Below, one piece after another: positions 14,204 to 22,593 of a DNA stretch of 22,609 bases. The DNA lies in NCBI RefSeq assembly GCF_016908555.1, contig NZ_JAFBEE010000033.1:1-22609 (forward strand). The letters are read 5' to 3'. Position numbers and translations under genes: made by a program. How positions within the stretch are numbered: position 1 is the stretch's first letter; the number at the start of each line of letters is the position of its first letter. The notes under the pieces are model-generated. The model had not been told where the DNA came from. It was given only the letters and a program-made list of their open reading frames with translations, and ran no database searches. Source of the DNA: Alkaliphilus hydrothermalis (GTDB taxonomy: Bacteria; Bacillota; Clostridia; Peptostreptococcales; Natronincolaceae).

Positions 14204-15733
14204 ATGTCAAAGATCATTTATCCATGGTTTAAAAGAGAGGACGTTGATGGTTTCTTCGCTTTATTCCAGAACAATTTAGCGAACTTTGTATTAATAGCAG
14301 TAGCAATGATTTCAATGGGATACCCAGCCAGTATTGTGTATGGAAAGGTAATTCCAGGGGCGGCAATTTCGGTATTATTTGGTAATTTATATTATGCCCA
14401 TATGGCTGGAAAACTGGCTAAGAAGGAAAATAGATTGGATGTAACTGCACTTTCCTATGGGATTAGTACTCCAGTTATGTTTATTTACTTGTTTGGCGTA
14501 TTAAAGCCAGCCCTAGAACTGACAGGAGATCCTGAATTAGGGTGGAAAATTGGACTAGGTGCCTGTTTTCTCGGGGGACTAGTGGAGGCACTGGGGAGTA
14601 TTGTAGGAAGATGGATTAGAAAGCACTTGCCAAGGGCATCAATGCTGGGGGCTTTAGCAGGAGTTGCCTTTGCTTTTATTGGTGGGGAGTTATTTTTCAA
14701 GACCTATGAAATGCCAGTAATCGGTATGGTTGTTTTGGCAATTATTTTAATTGGGTTAGTAGCGAAAAAACCAATGCCTTTCAAAATGCCAGCTTCTTTA
14801 TTTGCAATTGTCATTGGAACGGTGTTAGCCTATACAATTGGAAAAGCAGATGCGTCACAGATATCTCAAGGTCTATCAAATGTTGGTTTTTATGCACCAC
14901 TGCCAACACTAGGATTTATTAAAGGAATTTCTTTGTTAACAACAGAAATGATGGGCTTATTTGCAATATTATTACCGATCTCAATTTACAACTTTATAGA
15001 AACCATGAACAATGTAGAGGCCATGGCTGCAGCAGGGGACGATTATGATGTTCAAGAAGCCCAGTTAGCAGATGGTGTAGGAACAATGATTGGAACAATC
15101 TTTGGAGGGGTATTCCCAACAACTGTATATATTGCATCCATCGGGTCTAAATGGATGAAGGCAGGAAGAGGTTATTCTGTATTAAATGGTGTGGTATTTT
15201 TATTGGCATCAACATTTGGAATTATTGCTGCAATGTCAAAGATTATCCCTGTAGCTGTTATTGCACCTATACTTGTATTTGTCGGTATTTCAATGGTATC
15301 CCAAGCATTCTCTTCAGTGGAAAACAAACATTATCCAGCAGTTGTATTGGCCATGTTCCCGTACTTTGCCAACTACATTATGACTAGATTCAACGGAAAA
15401 GCAGAAGAGGTTGTAAGTAGCCTGTCTTCTGGAATTGTTCCTTTGGGCCAAGGTGCAATGTTTACTGGTTTACTTTGGGGGGCAATATTGGTATTTATTA
15501 TTGATAACGAGTTCCACAAAGCAGCCTATACTGCCGTTGTAGCTGCAATTCTTTCAGCTACAGGATTTATGCATGCACCAAAGTTGGGACTAATGCTGAA
15601 TTCTGATTATATGGTGGGATATTTAGTAATGGGACTTTTGTTTATAATTTTTAAGTTTATGTCCAGTACAGTAGTAGATGAAAAAGAAGCTCAAAGTAAG
15701 CTTCAAAAACAAAAACATGTAGTAGTTAAGTAA
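14204..15733 (+). CDS. NCS2-type purine permease
   Basis: The 509-residue polytopic membrane protein (about 12 or more helices) belongs to the xanthine/uracil permease-like superfamily, with AISVLFGNLYYAHMAG near 64-79, LSYGISTPVMF near 86-96 and NFIETMNNVEAMAAAGDDYD near 262-281. It is longer than, and distinct from, the Bacillus PbuX type; a specific substrate cannot be read from sequence. The shared guanine riboswitch and terminator with xpt strongly suggest a purine base such as xanthine, guanine or hypoxanthine. AAGAAGGGGG lies upstream of the ATG. A basic, Lys-rich tail follows the last helix. Confidence 0.82.
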   Translation: MSKIIYPWFKREDVDGFFALFQNNLANFVLIAVAMISMGYPASIVYGKVIPGAAISVLFGNLYYAHMAGKLAKKENRLDVTALSYGISTPVMFIYLFGVLKPALELTGDPELGWKIGLGACFLGGLVEALGSIVGRWIRKHLPRASMLGALAGVAFAFIGGELFFKTYEMPVIGMVVLAIILIGLVAKKPMPFKMPASLFAIVIGTVLAYTIGKADASQISQGLSNVGFYAPLPTLGFIKGISLLTTEMMGLFAILLPISIYNFIETMNNVEAMAAAGDDYDVQEAQLADGVGTMIGTIFGGVFPTTVYIASIGSKWMKAGRGYSVLNGVVFLLASTFGIIAAMSKIIPVAVIAPILVFVGISMVSQAFSSVENKHYPAVVLAMFPYFANYIMTRFNGKAEEVVSSLSSGIVPLGQGAMFTGLLWGAILVFIIDNEFHKAAYTAVVAAILSATGFMHAPKLGLMLNSDYMVGYLVMGLLFIIFKFMSSTVVDEKEAQSKLQKQKHVVVK

Positions 15734-15806
15734 AAAGTATAAAAACGGTAAAGTATTAGCGTTAAAGAGTATGGAGTATTTTAATAAAACACATAGATAA
15801 TATTTT

Positions 15807-15845
15807 AAGGGAGTTAGTTCTTCGGGAACTAACTCCTTCTTTTGT
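15807..15845 (+). terminator. Strong terminator of the xpt-permease operon
   Basis: GGAGTTAGTTC (15810-15820) and GAACTAACTCC (15826-15836) form an 11-bp perfect stem with loop TTCGG, followed by TTCTTTTG. The minus-strand gene beyond it ends at 15864, so the terminator separates convergent transcripts. Confidence 0.92.
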
Positions 15846-15863
15846 GTACTATAAAAAACGCTA

Positions 15864-16286
15864 CTAGAGTTTCATAGTTAGTTCATTAAATATTTTCTCA
15901 TAGAAATCATTTAATTGGATAATTTCATTTTGGGTTGCTGGTATGACTTTATCCTTAATTTTTAATCCCTTTTCCCCCATGAAATCAACGCAGAAGACCA
16001 AGGTGTATAATTTAAGTATTTCTTTTTCGTATTCAGACAGTTTCATTTCTTTCACAAGGTAGTCTATATATTTGGTATCATAACCTAAAGATATGAGGGC
16101 CATATTTGTTAATGCGATAAAATAAATTTTATCACCAAAACAGATGCAATCTATATCAATTATTGCAGATAATTTGCCTTCATGAATCAAAACATTTTTC
16201 GTGGTTAGGTCATCTAAAAAAGCGATGGGTTCTATAGCGTGGAGGTATTTATTATATTGATCTAATAGTTCTTCCACTTGATCCAC
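15864..16286 (-). pseudogene. C-terminal fragment of an aminoglycoside phosphotransferase-like (APH) gene
   Basis: The 140-residue frame starts at a GTG without a well-spaced ribosome binding site, and an in-frame stop lies about 24 bases upstream. It matches the C-terminal half of APH/choline-kinase-like enzymes: DDLTTKNVLI (25-34) aligns with the catalytic-loop HxDxxxxN region, and IIDIDCICFGD (42-52) with the metal-binding IDxxxxxxGD motif. The ATP-binding N-terminal lobe of about 130-150 residues is absent, and the DNA upstream shows no remains of it. I infer a 5'-truncated pseudogene. The usual catalytic-loop His is not evident, though some relatives have DDxTTKN here. No resistance activity should be assumed. 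Confidence 0.6.
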
Positions 16287-16337
16287 CTTAGAAGATCCAC
16301 GTGTATAACATTAATTCTAGCACAAAATGGTATTTCA

Positions 16338-16386
16338 TTTGAAAAACTTTTTTGAAAAACTTTTCTTGAAATTTTTTTGAAAAAAA
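16338..16386. repeat. Short tandem repeat TTTGAAAAACTTT, two perfect and two degenerate units
   Basis: Two identical 13-base units (16338-16350 and 16351-16363) are followed by two degenerate units reading TTGAAATTTTT and TTGAAAAAA. The phased A and T tracts suggest bent DNA just upstream of the lipoprotein gene promoter region, or replication slippage at the broken end of the APH-like gene. Confidence 0.6.
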
Positions 16387-16420
16387 TGGAATTTGTTCAG
16401 ACTTTTTATAAACAGCTCCG

Positions 16421-16426
16421 TATAAT
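16421..16426 (+). promoter_or_regulatory. Likely -10 element of the lipoprotein gene
   Basis: TATAAT occurs 52 bases before the lipoprotein start codon. No good -35 is present at 17 bases (CAGACT), though the upstream A/T-tract repeat could act as an UP-like element. Confidence 0.4.
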
Positions 16427-16477
16427 TTGTTGAAGAAGAAAAAAAGAAGATTGAAGATTTAAAGGGGAGGATATAAA

Positions 16478-17332
16478 GTGAAAAATAATTGGGGTTCAAA
16501 AAAAATATTAGTTTTAGTTCTTTGTAGCATCATGTTAGTTATGGTTGGATGTGTGCCTACCAACAAGGGGCTGAGCATTAACTTAGGAGACTTAGAAAAA
16601 TACACCATTGATGAAGAAAAGTATTATGAAATTGAAAGAATTGAAGAAATAGACATTAAAACTATTAGCGCTCCAGTGGAGTTTTTTGCAACGGGTGATT
16701 CAAAAGAAATCAGAGTCCATTTTCACGGGACTGTTGAAACTAATTCCAAAGCATTACCAGTTTTAGAGGTGACCCATGATGGAGATGAAATTAGAGTGGA
16801 AATTAACAGAAATAAAATTGTTAATATAGGAAGACTTAGGGAAAATCTACAACTAGATATCTATTTGCCAAGAAGGATCTATGAAGAGATCGCAGTTAAA
16901 ACCGTATCGGGAGAAATAATTATCGATGAAGTTGAGGCTAATGAATTTAGTTTAGAATCTGTTTCTGGAAGTATTCATGTAGATTCAGCTAAGACCAATA
17001 CTACCACAGTTGGGACAGTTTCAGGGAGAGTGAATATTCTTAACTTTACAGGAGACATTGATGCTGGAACGGTATCGGGTTCCGTTGATGTTGAATATGC
17101 TGAGTTTAACAATAACATAGATATAGGTACTACCTCTGGAAGAATCAATATCAAATTACCAGAAAACGCTGAATTTGGTCTTTGGGCAAAATCGACTTCT
17201 GGAAGAATAGATTGCAATTTCCCAATTGTAATCAGTAAAGATGAAGGAAGAAAAATGGAGGGGACTGTAGGTTCCGATAAAAATGAAATTAATGTAAAGA
17301 CTGTATCTGGTAGTATTAATATTTTTCATTAA
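16478..17332 (+). CDS. DUF4097-type lipoprotein with repeated TVSG motifs
   Basis: A GTG start follows AAAGGGGAGG. The 284-residue product has a basic N-terminus, a hydrophobic stretch (10-23) and a lipobox ending at Cys25 (MVGC), so it is probably a lipoprotein on the outer face of the membrane. The remainder resembles the DUF4097 / adhesin-like beta-strand repeat domain: TISAPVEF, then seven [TS][VT]SG turns (TVSGEI, SVSGSI, TVSGRV, TVSGSV, TTSGRI, STSGRI, TVSGSI), mostly 18-22 residues apart, each followed by alternating hydrophobic residues. This pattern fits a right-handed beta-solenoid. The fold is related to the C-terminal domain of LiaF-like proteins, but here without membrane helices. 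Its function is unknown. It is monocistronic with its own terminator. Confidence 0.8.
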   Translation: MKNNWGSKKILVLVLCSIMLVMVGCVPTNKGLSINLGDLEKYTIDEEKYYEIERIEEIDIKTISAPVEFFATGDSKEIRVHFHGTVETNSKALPVLEVTHDGDEIRVEINRNKIVNIGRLRENLQLDIYLPRRIYEEIAVKTVSGEIIIDEVEANEFSLESVSGSIHVDSAKTNTTTVGTVSGRVNILNFTGDIDAGTVSGSVDVEYAEFNNNIDIGTTSGRINIKLPENAEFGLWAKSTSGRIDCNFPIVISKDEGRKMEGTVGSDKNEINVKTVSGSINIFH

Positions 17333-17366
17333 TATTGATAAAAATCAATAATAGTATAAATTGCAT

Positions 17367-17425
17367 AAAAAGCTCAGCCACTTCCCGTATGTTTTTATAT
17401 ACACGGGGGGTGGCTGAGCTTTTTT
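17367..17425 (+). terminator. Very strong terminator after the lipoprotein gene
   Basis: AAAAAGCTCAGCCAC (17367-17381) and GTGGCTGAGCTTTTT (17410-17424) form a 15-bp stem. An inner CCCGT/ACGGG pair (17384-17388, 17403-17407) extends it. The T-run is part of the stem base. The bases immediately after it resemble the right end of the repeat at the window's end. Confidence 0.9.
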
Positions 17426-17453
17426 GTGCCTTGAATCTAGGACATTTGAACGG
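17424..17453. repeat. Degraded copy of the right end of the terminal repeat
   Basis: The stretch starting TTGTGCCTTGAATCTA and ending TTTGAACGG aligns with TTGTTCCTTGGATCTA and TTTTGAACAGG at 22557-22588. About 14 of 17 bases match in the first block, and TTTGAAC is identical in the second after a small gap. It directly follows the lipoprotein terminator hairpin. Confidence 0.45.
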
Positions 17454-17500
17454 TCTCAACTTATGCAAAAACATCTCCGTTATTAAAATAGTACTTGCCC

Positions 17501-17516
17501 TGGCTAATATTTTGTT
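17501..17516 (+). promoter_or_regulatory. Sigma-54-like -24/-12 candidate for the dehydrogenase operon
   Basis: TGGC (17501-17504) and TTGTT (17512-17516) have the spacing of a -24/-12 element, with GG and GT separated by 10 bases; the ideal -12 is GC. AACGG...CCGTT lies 20-50 bases upstream. No enhancer-binding regulator gene is in the window, so this is tentative. Confidence 0.25.
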
Positions 17517-17602
17517 CTTACATAACTTTATTATGGGTATATTGGGTATATGATGAATAAATTAAATAAGAATTGAGTTCAAATTTCAAAGGAGGGTAAA
17601 GA

Positions 17603-18688
17603 ATGCTTGTAGAAAAATATAATCCCCTAGAAGGGAAACGGTTAGAAATCTTAGATAAAGAAGGCAACATCATAAACGAAAGCTTAGTACCAGATCTTTC
17701 AGATGAAAGGCTCATTGAGCTTTACAAAACGATGCTTTTAGCTAGAATGACTGACATTAAGGCGCTTCAATATCAAAGACAGGGAAGAATGTTGACATAT
17801 GCACCAAACCTAGGACAAGAAGCGACTCAAGTAGGTTCTATAGCAGCTACGGAGAAAAGGGATTGGCTAGTACCTGCATTTAGGGAATTAGGAGCATGGT
17901 TGTATAAGGGGGTTCCGTTGGAGCAGGTATTTTTATACTGGTATGGAACAGAAGAAGGAAGTAATTTTCCAGAGGATGTTAAGATGCTGCCAATATCTGT
18001 ACCAATTGCATCTCAATTAAATCATGCAGTAGGGCTGGGGATGGCCTCTAATATCAAGGGAGAGGATGATGTAACAATAGCCTATGTGGGGGATGGTGGA
18101 ACTTCTCAGGGAGAATTCTCCGAAGCCTTAAACTTTGCGGCTGTATTTAATACACCAACAGTTTTTGTGATATCAAATAACCATTTTGCGATCTCAGTTC
18201 CAAGAAGATCCCAGACGAAGGCCAAGACCTTAGCCCAAAAAGCAGTCGCTTTTGGGATGCCAGGTATTCAAGTGGATGGGAATGATCTATTGGCTGTTTA
18301 TGCGGCAACGAAAGAGGCTGTAGATAGGGCTAGAAGAGGTGAAGGACCAACATTGATTGAAGCAGTAACCTATAGATTGGGACCCCATACCACATCAGAT
18401 GATCCAACGATATATCGTGAAGAGTCAGAAGTAGAGGAATGGAGGGGCAAAGACCCACTTAAGAGACTTAAGAAGTACTTGATTAATAAAAAGATATGGG
18501 ATGAAGGAAAAGAAGAAAGTCAAAATGATGAATACGAAAAATTTGTTAACGAAACCTTTAAAAAAGTAGAAAAATATGGATTAGTGCCTTTAGAGGATAT
18601 TTTTAAATATCAGTATGAAGAAATGACGCCAAATTTGGTGGAGCAATATGAGGCATATAAGAAGTACACAGAAGGGGGAGAAAAGTAA
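17603..18688 (+). CDS. pdhA: 2-oxoacid (probably pyruvate) dehydrogenase E1 alpha subunit
   Basis: The 361-residue protein aligns with the TPP-dependent E1 alpha family. It has LARMTDIKALQYQRQGRM near 46-63, the TPP-binding motif beginning GDGGTSQGEFSEALNF (163-178) and closing with NN (192-193), the regulatory loop HTTSDDPTIY near 274-283, and a PdhA-like N-terminal extension (LEILDKEGNIINE). E1 decarboxylates a 2-oxoacid and reductively acylates the E2 lipoyl group. Length and N-terminal extension favour pyruvate or branched-chain 2-oxoacid over the shorter acetoin enzymes. CAAAGGAGGG precedes the ATG. It heads a four-gene operon. Confidence 0.85.
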   Translation: MLVEKYNPLEGKRLEILDKEGNIINESLVPDLSDERLIELYKTMLLARMTDIKALQYQRQGRMLTYAPNLGQEATQVGSIAATEKRDWLVPAFRELGAWLYKGVPLEQVFLYWYGTEEGSNFPEDVKMLPISVPIASQLNHAVGLGMASNIKGEDDVTIAYVGDGGTSQGEFSEALNFAAVFNTPTVFVISNNHFAISVPRRSQTKAKTLAQKAVAFGMPGIQVDGNDLLAVYAATKEAVDRARRGEGPTLIEAVTYRLGPHTTSDDPTIYREESEVEEWRGKDPLKRLKKYLINKKIWDEGKEESQNDEYEKFVNETFKKVEKYGLVPLEDIFKYQYEEMTPNLVEQYEAYKKYTEGGEK

Positions 18689-19666
18689 ATGCCACTTTTA
18701 AACAATATTTCTGCAATCAATCAAGCCCTTGATCAAGAAATGGAAAGGGATCAGTCGGTCGTTGTTTACGGTGAGGATGTTGGCTATGAAGGCGGGGTAT
18801 TCAGAGCCACCGTGGGGCTTCAAAAGAAATATGGTGAAAAAAGATGCTTTGATACACCCTTAGCGGAAGCAGGGATAGTAGGTTCAGCTGTAGGAATGGC
18901 CATCAATGGAATGAAGCCTGTGGTAGAGATGCAATTCTCTGGATTTGTCCTACCTGCCCTTAATCAGATAATAGGTCATGTGGCAAGATTTAGAAATAGG
19001 ACTAGAGGAAAATATCATTTACCAATGGTAATAAGGATGCCCTATGGCGGTGGAGTAAGGGCACTAGAACACCATTCCGAAAGTATTGAGGATATATTTG
19101 CCCAGACCCCTGGACTGAAGGTGGTAATCCCCTCCACTCCCTATGACTCTAAAGGACTACTTTTAGCAGCTATTAGAGACCCAGACCCAGTAATATTCCT
19201 AGAACCAAAGAGGATTTATAGAGCATTTAAGCAGGAGGTGCCAGAAGAGGACTATATCATTCCAATTGGAAAAGCAAAGATTGTAAAAGAAGGCACTGAT
19301 ATTACAGTAGTTACTTGGGGGGCTCTGGTGAGGGAGGCACAAAAGGCAGCTAAAGTCTTAGAGGAAAAAGGTGTAAATATAGAGTTGATTGATCTTAGAA
19401 CGATATCACCCCTAGACAAGGGGACAATAATCGATTCTGTTCAAAAGACTGGAAGATTTTTAGTCATTCATGAAGCATATAAATCCTTTGGACCAGGAGC
19501 CGAATTAATATCAATAGTTAACGAGGGGGCATTCCTTTATCTCGAGGCGCCACCAGCTAGATTGACAGGTTTTGACGTTACGGTACCGTTGCCAATGGGT
19601 GAACATCATTTTATCATAACACCAGAGCAAATCGTTGATAAAGTGATGGAAATCGTAAGCTATTAA
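18689..19666 (+). CDS. pdhB: 2-oxoacid (probably pyruvate) dehydrogenase E1 beta subunit
   Basis: The 325-residue protein is a standard-length E1 beta: VVVYGEDVGYEGGVFRAT (24-41) carries the conserved Glu that contacts the TPP aminopyrimidine, followed by FDTPLAEAGIVGSAVG, MPYGGGVRALEHHSES and the C-terminal transketolase domain (WGALVREA, IDLRTISPLD). It forms the alpha2-beta2 E1 with the preceding gene product. Its ATG directly follows the E1 alpha TAA, with AAGGGGGAGA inside the end of that gene, so translation is coupled. Confidence 0.9.
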   Translation: MPLLNNISAINQALDQEMERDQSVVVYGEDVGYEGGVFRATVGLQKKYGEKRCFDTPLAEAGIVGSAVGMAINGMKPVVEMQFSGFVLPALNQIIGHVARFRNRTRGKYHLPMVIRMPYGGGVRALEHHSESIEDIFAQTPGLKVVIPSTPYDSKGLLLAAIRDPDPVIFLEPKRIYRAFKQEVPEEDYIIPIGKAKIVKEGTDITVVTWGALVREAQKAAKVLEEKGVNIELIDLRTISPLDKGTIIDSVQKTGRFLVIHEAYKSFGPGAELISIVNEGAFLYLEAPPARLTGFDVTVPLPMGEHHFIITPEQIVDKVMEIVSY

Positions 19667-19681
19667 GAGGAGGTGTGGGGT

Positions 19682-21019
19682 TTGTTTGAATTCAAATTTG
19701 CAGATATAGGTGAAGGTATCCATGAAGGAAAGTTATTGAAGTGGTTTTTTGAAGAAGGAGACGAAGTTAAAGATGGAGATAACCTCTTCCTGGTAGAGAC
19801 TGATAAAGTAAATGCAGAAATTCCATCTCCCATAACGGGAAAACTATCAAAGAAGATGGCCAGTGTGGGGGATGTGATTGAAGTAGGTCAAGTTATAGCG
19901 ATAATAGATGACGGAAATGAAGCTGATGATTCGGAGCAAAAGGCTGTGGAACCTAAAAAAGAGGCAGTTGGCGAAGGAGAAGAAGAGACAGCTGGAGTAG
20001 TCGGACAGATCGAGGTATCATCAGAGGTTATAGAAAGCAGCCATGAAATGAAGGGAAAAAATGATATCAACAAGAAAAAGGTTTTAGCTACCCCTGTAGC
20101 TAGGAAGCTGGCTAAGGATTTAGGAATTGACATTACTACAGTAGAAGGTACTGGGGCAGTAGGTAGAGTGATGAAGGAGGATATATACAAAGCGAAAGAA
20201 GCTCTAGATACAAGGGCTAATAACAAAGATGTTGAGGCTCAAGAGGGTGAAATGAAAGCAAAAGATGAAGGAGAAGCTACATATATTTCACCTATCAAGG
20301 TACCAGAAATGAAATTTGAGGGTGAGGTAGAAAGGGTATCAATCTCAATGCTAAGAAAAACAGTTGCTAAAAACATGGTACTCTCCAAATCATTGATTCC
20401 CCACGCTGCCACCATGAATGACTTTGATGTAACCAAATTAGTCCAATTTAGAATGGAGCAGAAGGAGCTTGCTGAGAAGGCGGGAGTACATCTGACCTTC
20501 ATGCCATTTATTATAAAGGCAGTAGCTATTGCCCTAAAAGAGTTTCCAGTCTTCAACGCAAGCTATGACCATGAAAAGGAAGAAGTTATACTAAAGAAGT
20601 TTTACAATATAGGAATGGCAGTGGATACGCCTGATGGATTAATGGTACCAGTAATCAAGGACGCAGATCAGAAGGGAATATTTCAAATTGCCAGAACTAT
20701 GGAAGAATTAAAGCTAGAAACGAGAAACAGAAGTGTTTCCTTAGAGAAATTGCAAAATGGAACCTTCACAATTACGAACTATGGTGCAATTGGAGGTAAA
20801 TATGGTGTTCCAGTAATTAAATATCCTGAAACTGCCATTTTAGGAGTAGGTGCCATCGAAAAAAGACCTATAGTAGAAGATAATCAGATTGTTATTAAAG
20901 ATATGATGCCAATTACCCTGTGTATAGATCATAGAGTGATTGATGGTGGAGATGCAGGGAGATTTTTAATGAGATTGGAAGAATTATTGAAGGACCCAAT
21001 GCTTGTATTATTAAACTAA
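19682..21019 (+). CDS. pdhC: Dihydrolipoamide acyltransferase E2 component
   Basis: I place the start at TTG 19682 (MFEFKFADIGEGIHEG) because AGAGGAGG lies eight bases upstream; an in-frame GTG three codons earlier overlaps that site. The 445-residue product has one lipoyl domain (1-77) with Lys42 in VETDKVNAEIP, an acidic flexible linker (about 78-130), a peripheral subunit-binding domain (about 133-168, ATPVARKLAKDLGID), a second linker, and a catalytic domain (about 210-445) with His417 and Asp421 in CIDHRVIDGG. It transfers acyl groups from lipoamide to CoA and forms the core of the complex. The start is 15 bases after E1 beta. Lipoate attachment needs a ligase or LipA/LipB, not in this window. 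Confidence 0.9.
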   Translation: MFEFKFADIGEGIHEGKLLKWFFEEGDEVKDGDNLFLVETDKVNAEIPSPITGKLSKKMASVGDVIEVGQVIAIIDDGNEADDSEQKAVEPKKEAVGEGEEETAGVVGQIEVSSEVIESSHEMKGKNDINKKKVLATPVARKLAKDLGIDITTVEGTGAVGRVMKEDIYKAKEALDTRANNKDVEAQEGEMKAKDEGEATYISPIKVPEMKFEGEVERVSISMLRKTVAKNMVLSKSLIPHAATMNDFDVTKLVQFRMEQKELAEKAGVHLTFMPFIIKAVAIALKEFPVFNASYDHEKEEVILKKFYNIGMAVDTPDGLMVPVIKDADQKGIFQIARTMEELKLETRNRSVSLEKLQNGTFTITNYGAIGGKYGVPVIKYPETAILGVGAIEKRPIVEDNQIVIKDMMPITLCIDHRVIDGGDAGRFLMRLEELLKDPMLVLLN

Positions 21020-21084
21020 AACTGCTTCTCCATTAAATAAAGGATAAAATCAATTAATTAAAATGACAAGAGGGAGGGCAGAAC

Positions 21085-22464
21085 ATGAAGCAATATGATG
21101 TAACCGTAATTGGTGCAGGTCCTGGTGGATATGTGGCGGCCATTAAGGCAGCCCAAATGGGGGCAAAAACAGCCATAATTGAAAAGGAAGATGTAGGTGG
21201 AGTATGCCTTAACTGGGGTTGCATTCCTACAAAAACCCTATTAAAGAGTGCTAAGGTTTATCAAAATATAATGAATTCAGAAAAGTATGGTATAGATATC
21301 ATAGATAAGAATGTTGTCTCAATCAATTGGTCAAATATGCTTAAAAGAAAAGATCAGGTTGTAAAGAAGCTTACTGGAGGAGTCAGTTTTCTATTAAAGA
21401 AAAACAATGTAGACCTATACAAGGGATATGGGGAAATCATTGACAAGAATACAATAAAAGTTAATGATGACACCATTAAAACCAGAAATCTTATAATAGC
21501 GACTGGTTCATCCCCTCGTATACCAAAGATAGAGGGAATAGAGGAAGCAATGGAGAAGGGTCTTGTCGTAACAAGTAAGGGGATTCTGGCTATTGAAGAA
21601 ATCCCAAAGGAGCTCATTATAGTGGGGGGAGGGGTAGTGGGTGTTGAGTTTGCAACCCTTTACAATGCCCTAGGGACGAAAGTAACCATTTTCCAGAGAA
21701 GCGATGCTCTTTTAGGGAACATTGATCTTGATCTACGGGATACCATGACTGATATCTTAAAGAGGGATGGAATAAATGTGATGTATAAAACTGATGTTAA
21801 GAAATTTGATGGTAATAAAGTAATTACTTCAGTAGATGGAACAACACGAGAATTTACCCCTGACAAGGTATTGTTAAGTATAGGACGTGTAGCAAACAGC
21901 AAGGGGCTTGAGAAGTTAGGTATTGAACTAGACAAAAGGGGCAATGTAGTAACCAATGAAAGATTAGAAACAAATATAGAGGGGGTATATGCAGTAGGAG
22001 ATGTAAATGGGAAGCTCATGTTGGCCCATGTTGCATCAGCCGAAGGAATAGTAGCTGTTGAAAACATAATGGGTCATATATCAGTTCTAAACTATGATAA
22101 GGCGCCGTCTTGTATTTATGGTTTTCCTGAAATAGGATCGGCTGGACTGACTGAGCAAGTGGCAAGGGAAAAGGGGTATGACATCATTGTAAGCACCTTC
22201 CCTTTAAGTGCTAACGGGAAAGCCCTAGCTGAAGGAGAAAGTGACGGATTTGTGAAAATCATAGCTGAAAAGAGCTATGGAGAGGTTCTGGGGATTCACA
22301 TATTAGCTCCAAATGCTACAGATATGATTGCAGAAGCTGTCACCACAATGGAAATGGAGGGGACAGTACATGAACTGGCAAAGGCAATCCATCCCCATCC
22401 AACATTATCAGAAATCGTTATGGAGGCTGCCCATGGAGCTATAGATAAACCTATCCATATATAA
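21085..22464 (+). CDS. lpdA: Dihydrolipoamide dehydrogenase E3
   Basis: The 459-residue flavoprotein has the FAD motif VIGAGPGGYVAA (8-19), redox-active Cys41 and Cys46 in GGVCLNWGCIPTK, the NAD motif VGGGVVGVEFA near 176-187, a second FAD segment VYAVGDVNG and the catalytic His438-Glu443 in HPHPTLSE. It reoxidises E2 dihydrolipoamide to make NADH. There is no N-terminal lipoyl domain. AGAGGGAGGG precedes the ATG, 65 bases after E2. It completes the operon, and no intrinsic terminator with a T-tract follows; instead the palindromic repeat begins 6 bases after the stop codon. Confidence 0.95.
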   Translation: MKQYDVTVIGAGPGGYVAAIKAAQMGAKTAIIEKEDVGGVCLNWGCIPTKTLLKSAKVYQNIMNSEKYGIDIIDKNVVSINWSNMLKRKDQVVKKLTGGVSFLLKKNNVDLYKGYGEIIDKNTIKVNDDTIKTRNLIIATGSSPRIPKIEGIEEAMEKGLVVTSKGILAIEEIPKELIIVGGGVVGVEFATLYNALGTKVTIFQRSDALLGNIDLDLRDTMTDILKRDGINVMYKTDVKKFDGNKVITSVDGTTREFTPDKVLLSIGRVANSKGLEKLGIELDKRGNVVTNERLETNIEGVYAVGDVNGKLMLAHVASAEGIVAVENIMGHISVLNYDKAPSCIYGFPEIGSAGLTEQVAREKGYDIIVSTFPLSANGKALAEGESDGFVKIIAEKSYGEVLGIHILAPNATDMIAEAVTTMEMEGTVHELAKAIHPHPTLSEIVMEAAHGAIDKPIHI

Positions 22465-22469
22465 AGCAT

Positions 22470-22589
22470 GCCTGTTGAAAAGCCCTCATCTTCGGCGTCA
22501 CTGCGACCCCACAACACCCTTGCGTATTACGTATACGCGGCGTTCGCTGTGGGGTCTTGTTCCTTGGATCTAATGGCTTTTGAACAGGC
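22470..22589. repeat. Palindromic GC-rich repeat element with nested hairpins
   Basis: The ends GCCTGTTGAAAAGCC (22470-22484) and GGCTTTTGAACAGGC (22575-22589) are inverted repeats, 14 of 15 bases. Inside lie GACCCCACA (22505-22513) / TGTGGGGTC (22548-22556) and GCGTAT (22522-22527) / ATACGC (22533-22538). Composition is clearly more GC-rich than flanking DNA. No reading frame was found. It looks like a REP/MITE-type dispersed palindrome. Confidence 0.75.
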
Positions 22590-22593
22590 ACTA

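Noticed and set aside
17335..17553. A 72-codon plus-strand frame after the lipoprotein gene
   Set aside because: It runs through the strong terminator hairpin and the degraded repeat, lacks a ribosome binding site and begins right after the lipoprotein stop codon.
17603..22464. Acetoin dehydrogenase (aco) operon
   Set aside because: The E1 alpha length and PdhA-like N-terminal extension favour pyruvate or branched-chain 2-oxoacids, and no acoR-like gene is adjacent. It cannot be fully excluded without a phylogeny.
22470..22589. Conventional intrinsic terminator of the dehydrogenase operon
   Set aside because: The stems are large, but no T-tract follows any of them, and the inverted ends plus the repeated left end fit a repeat element better.
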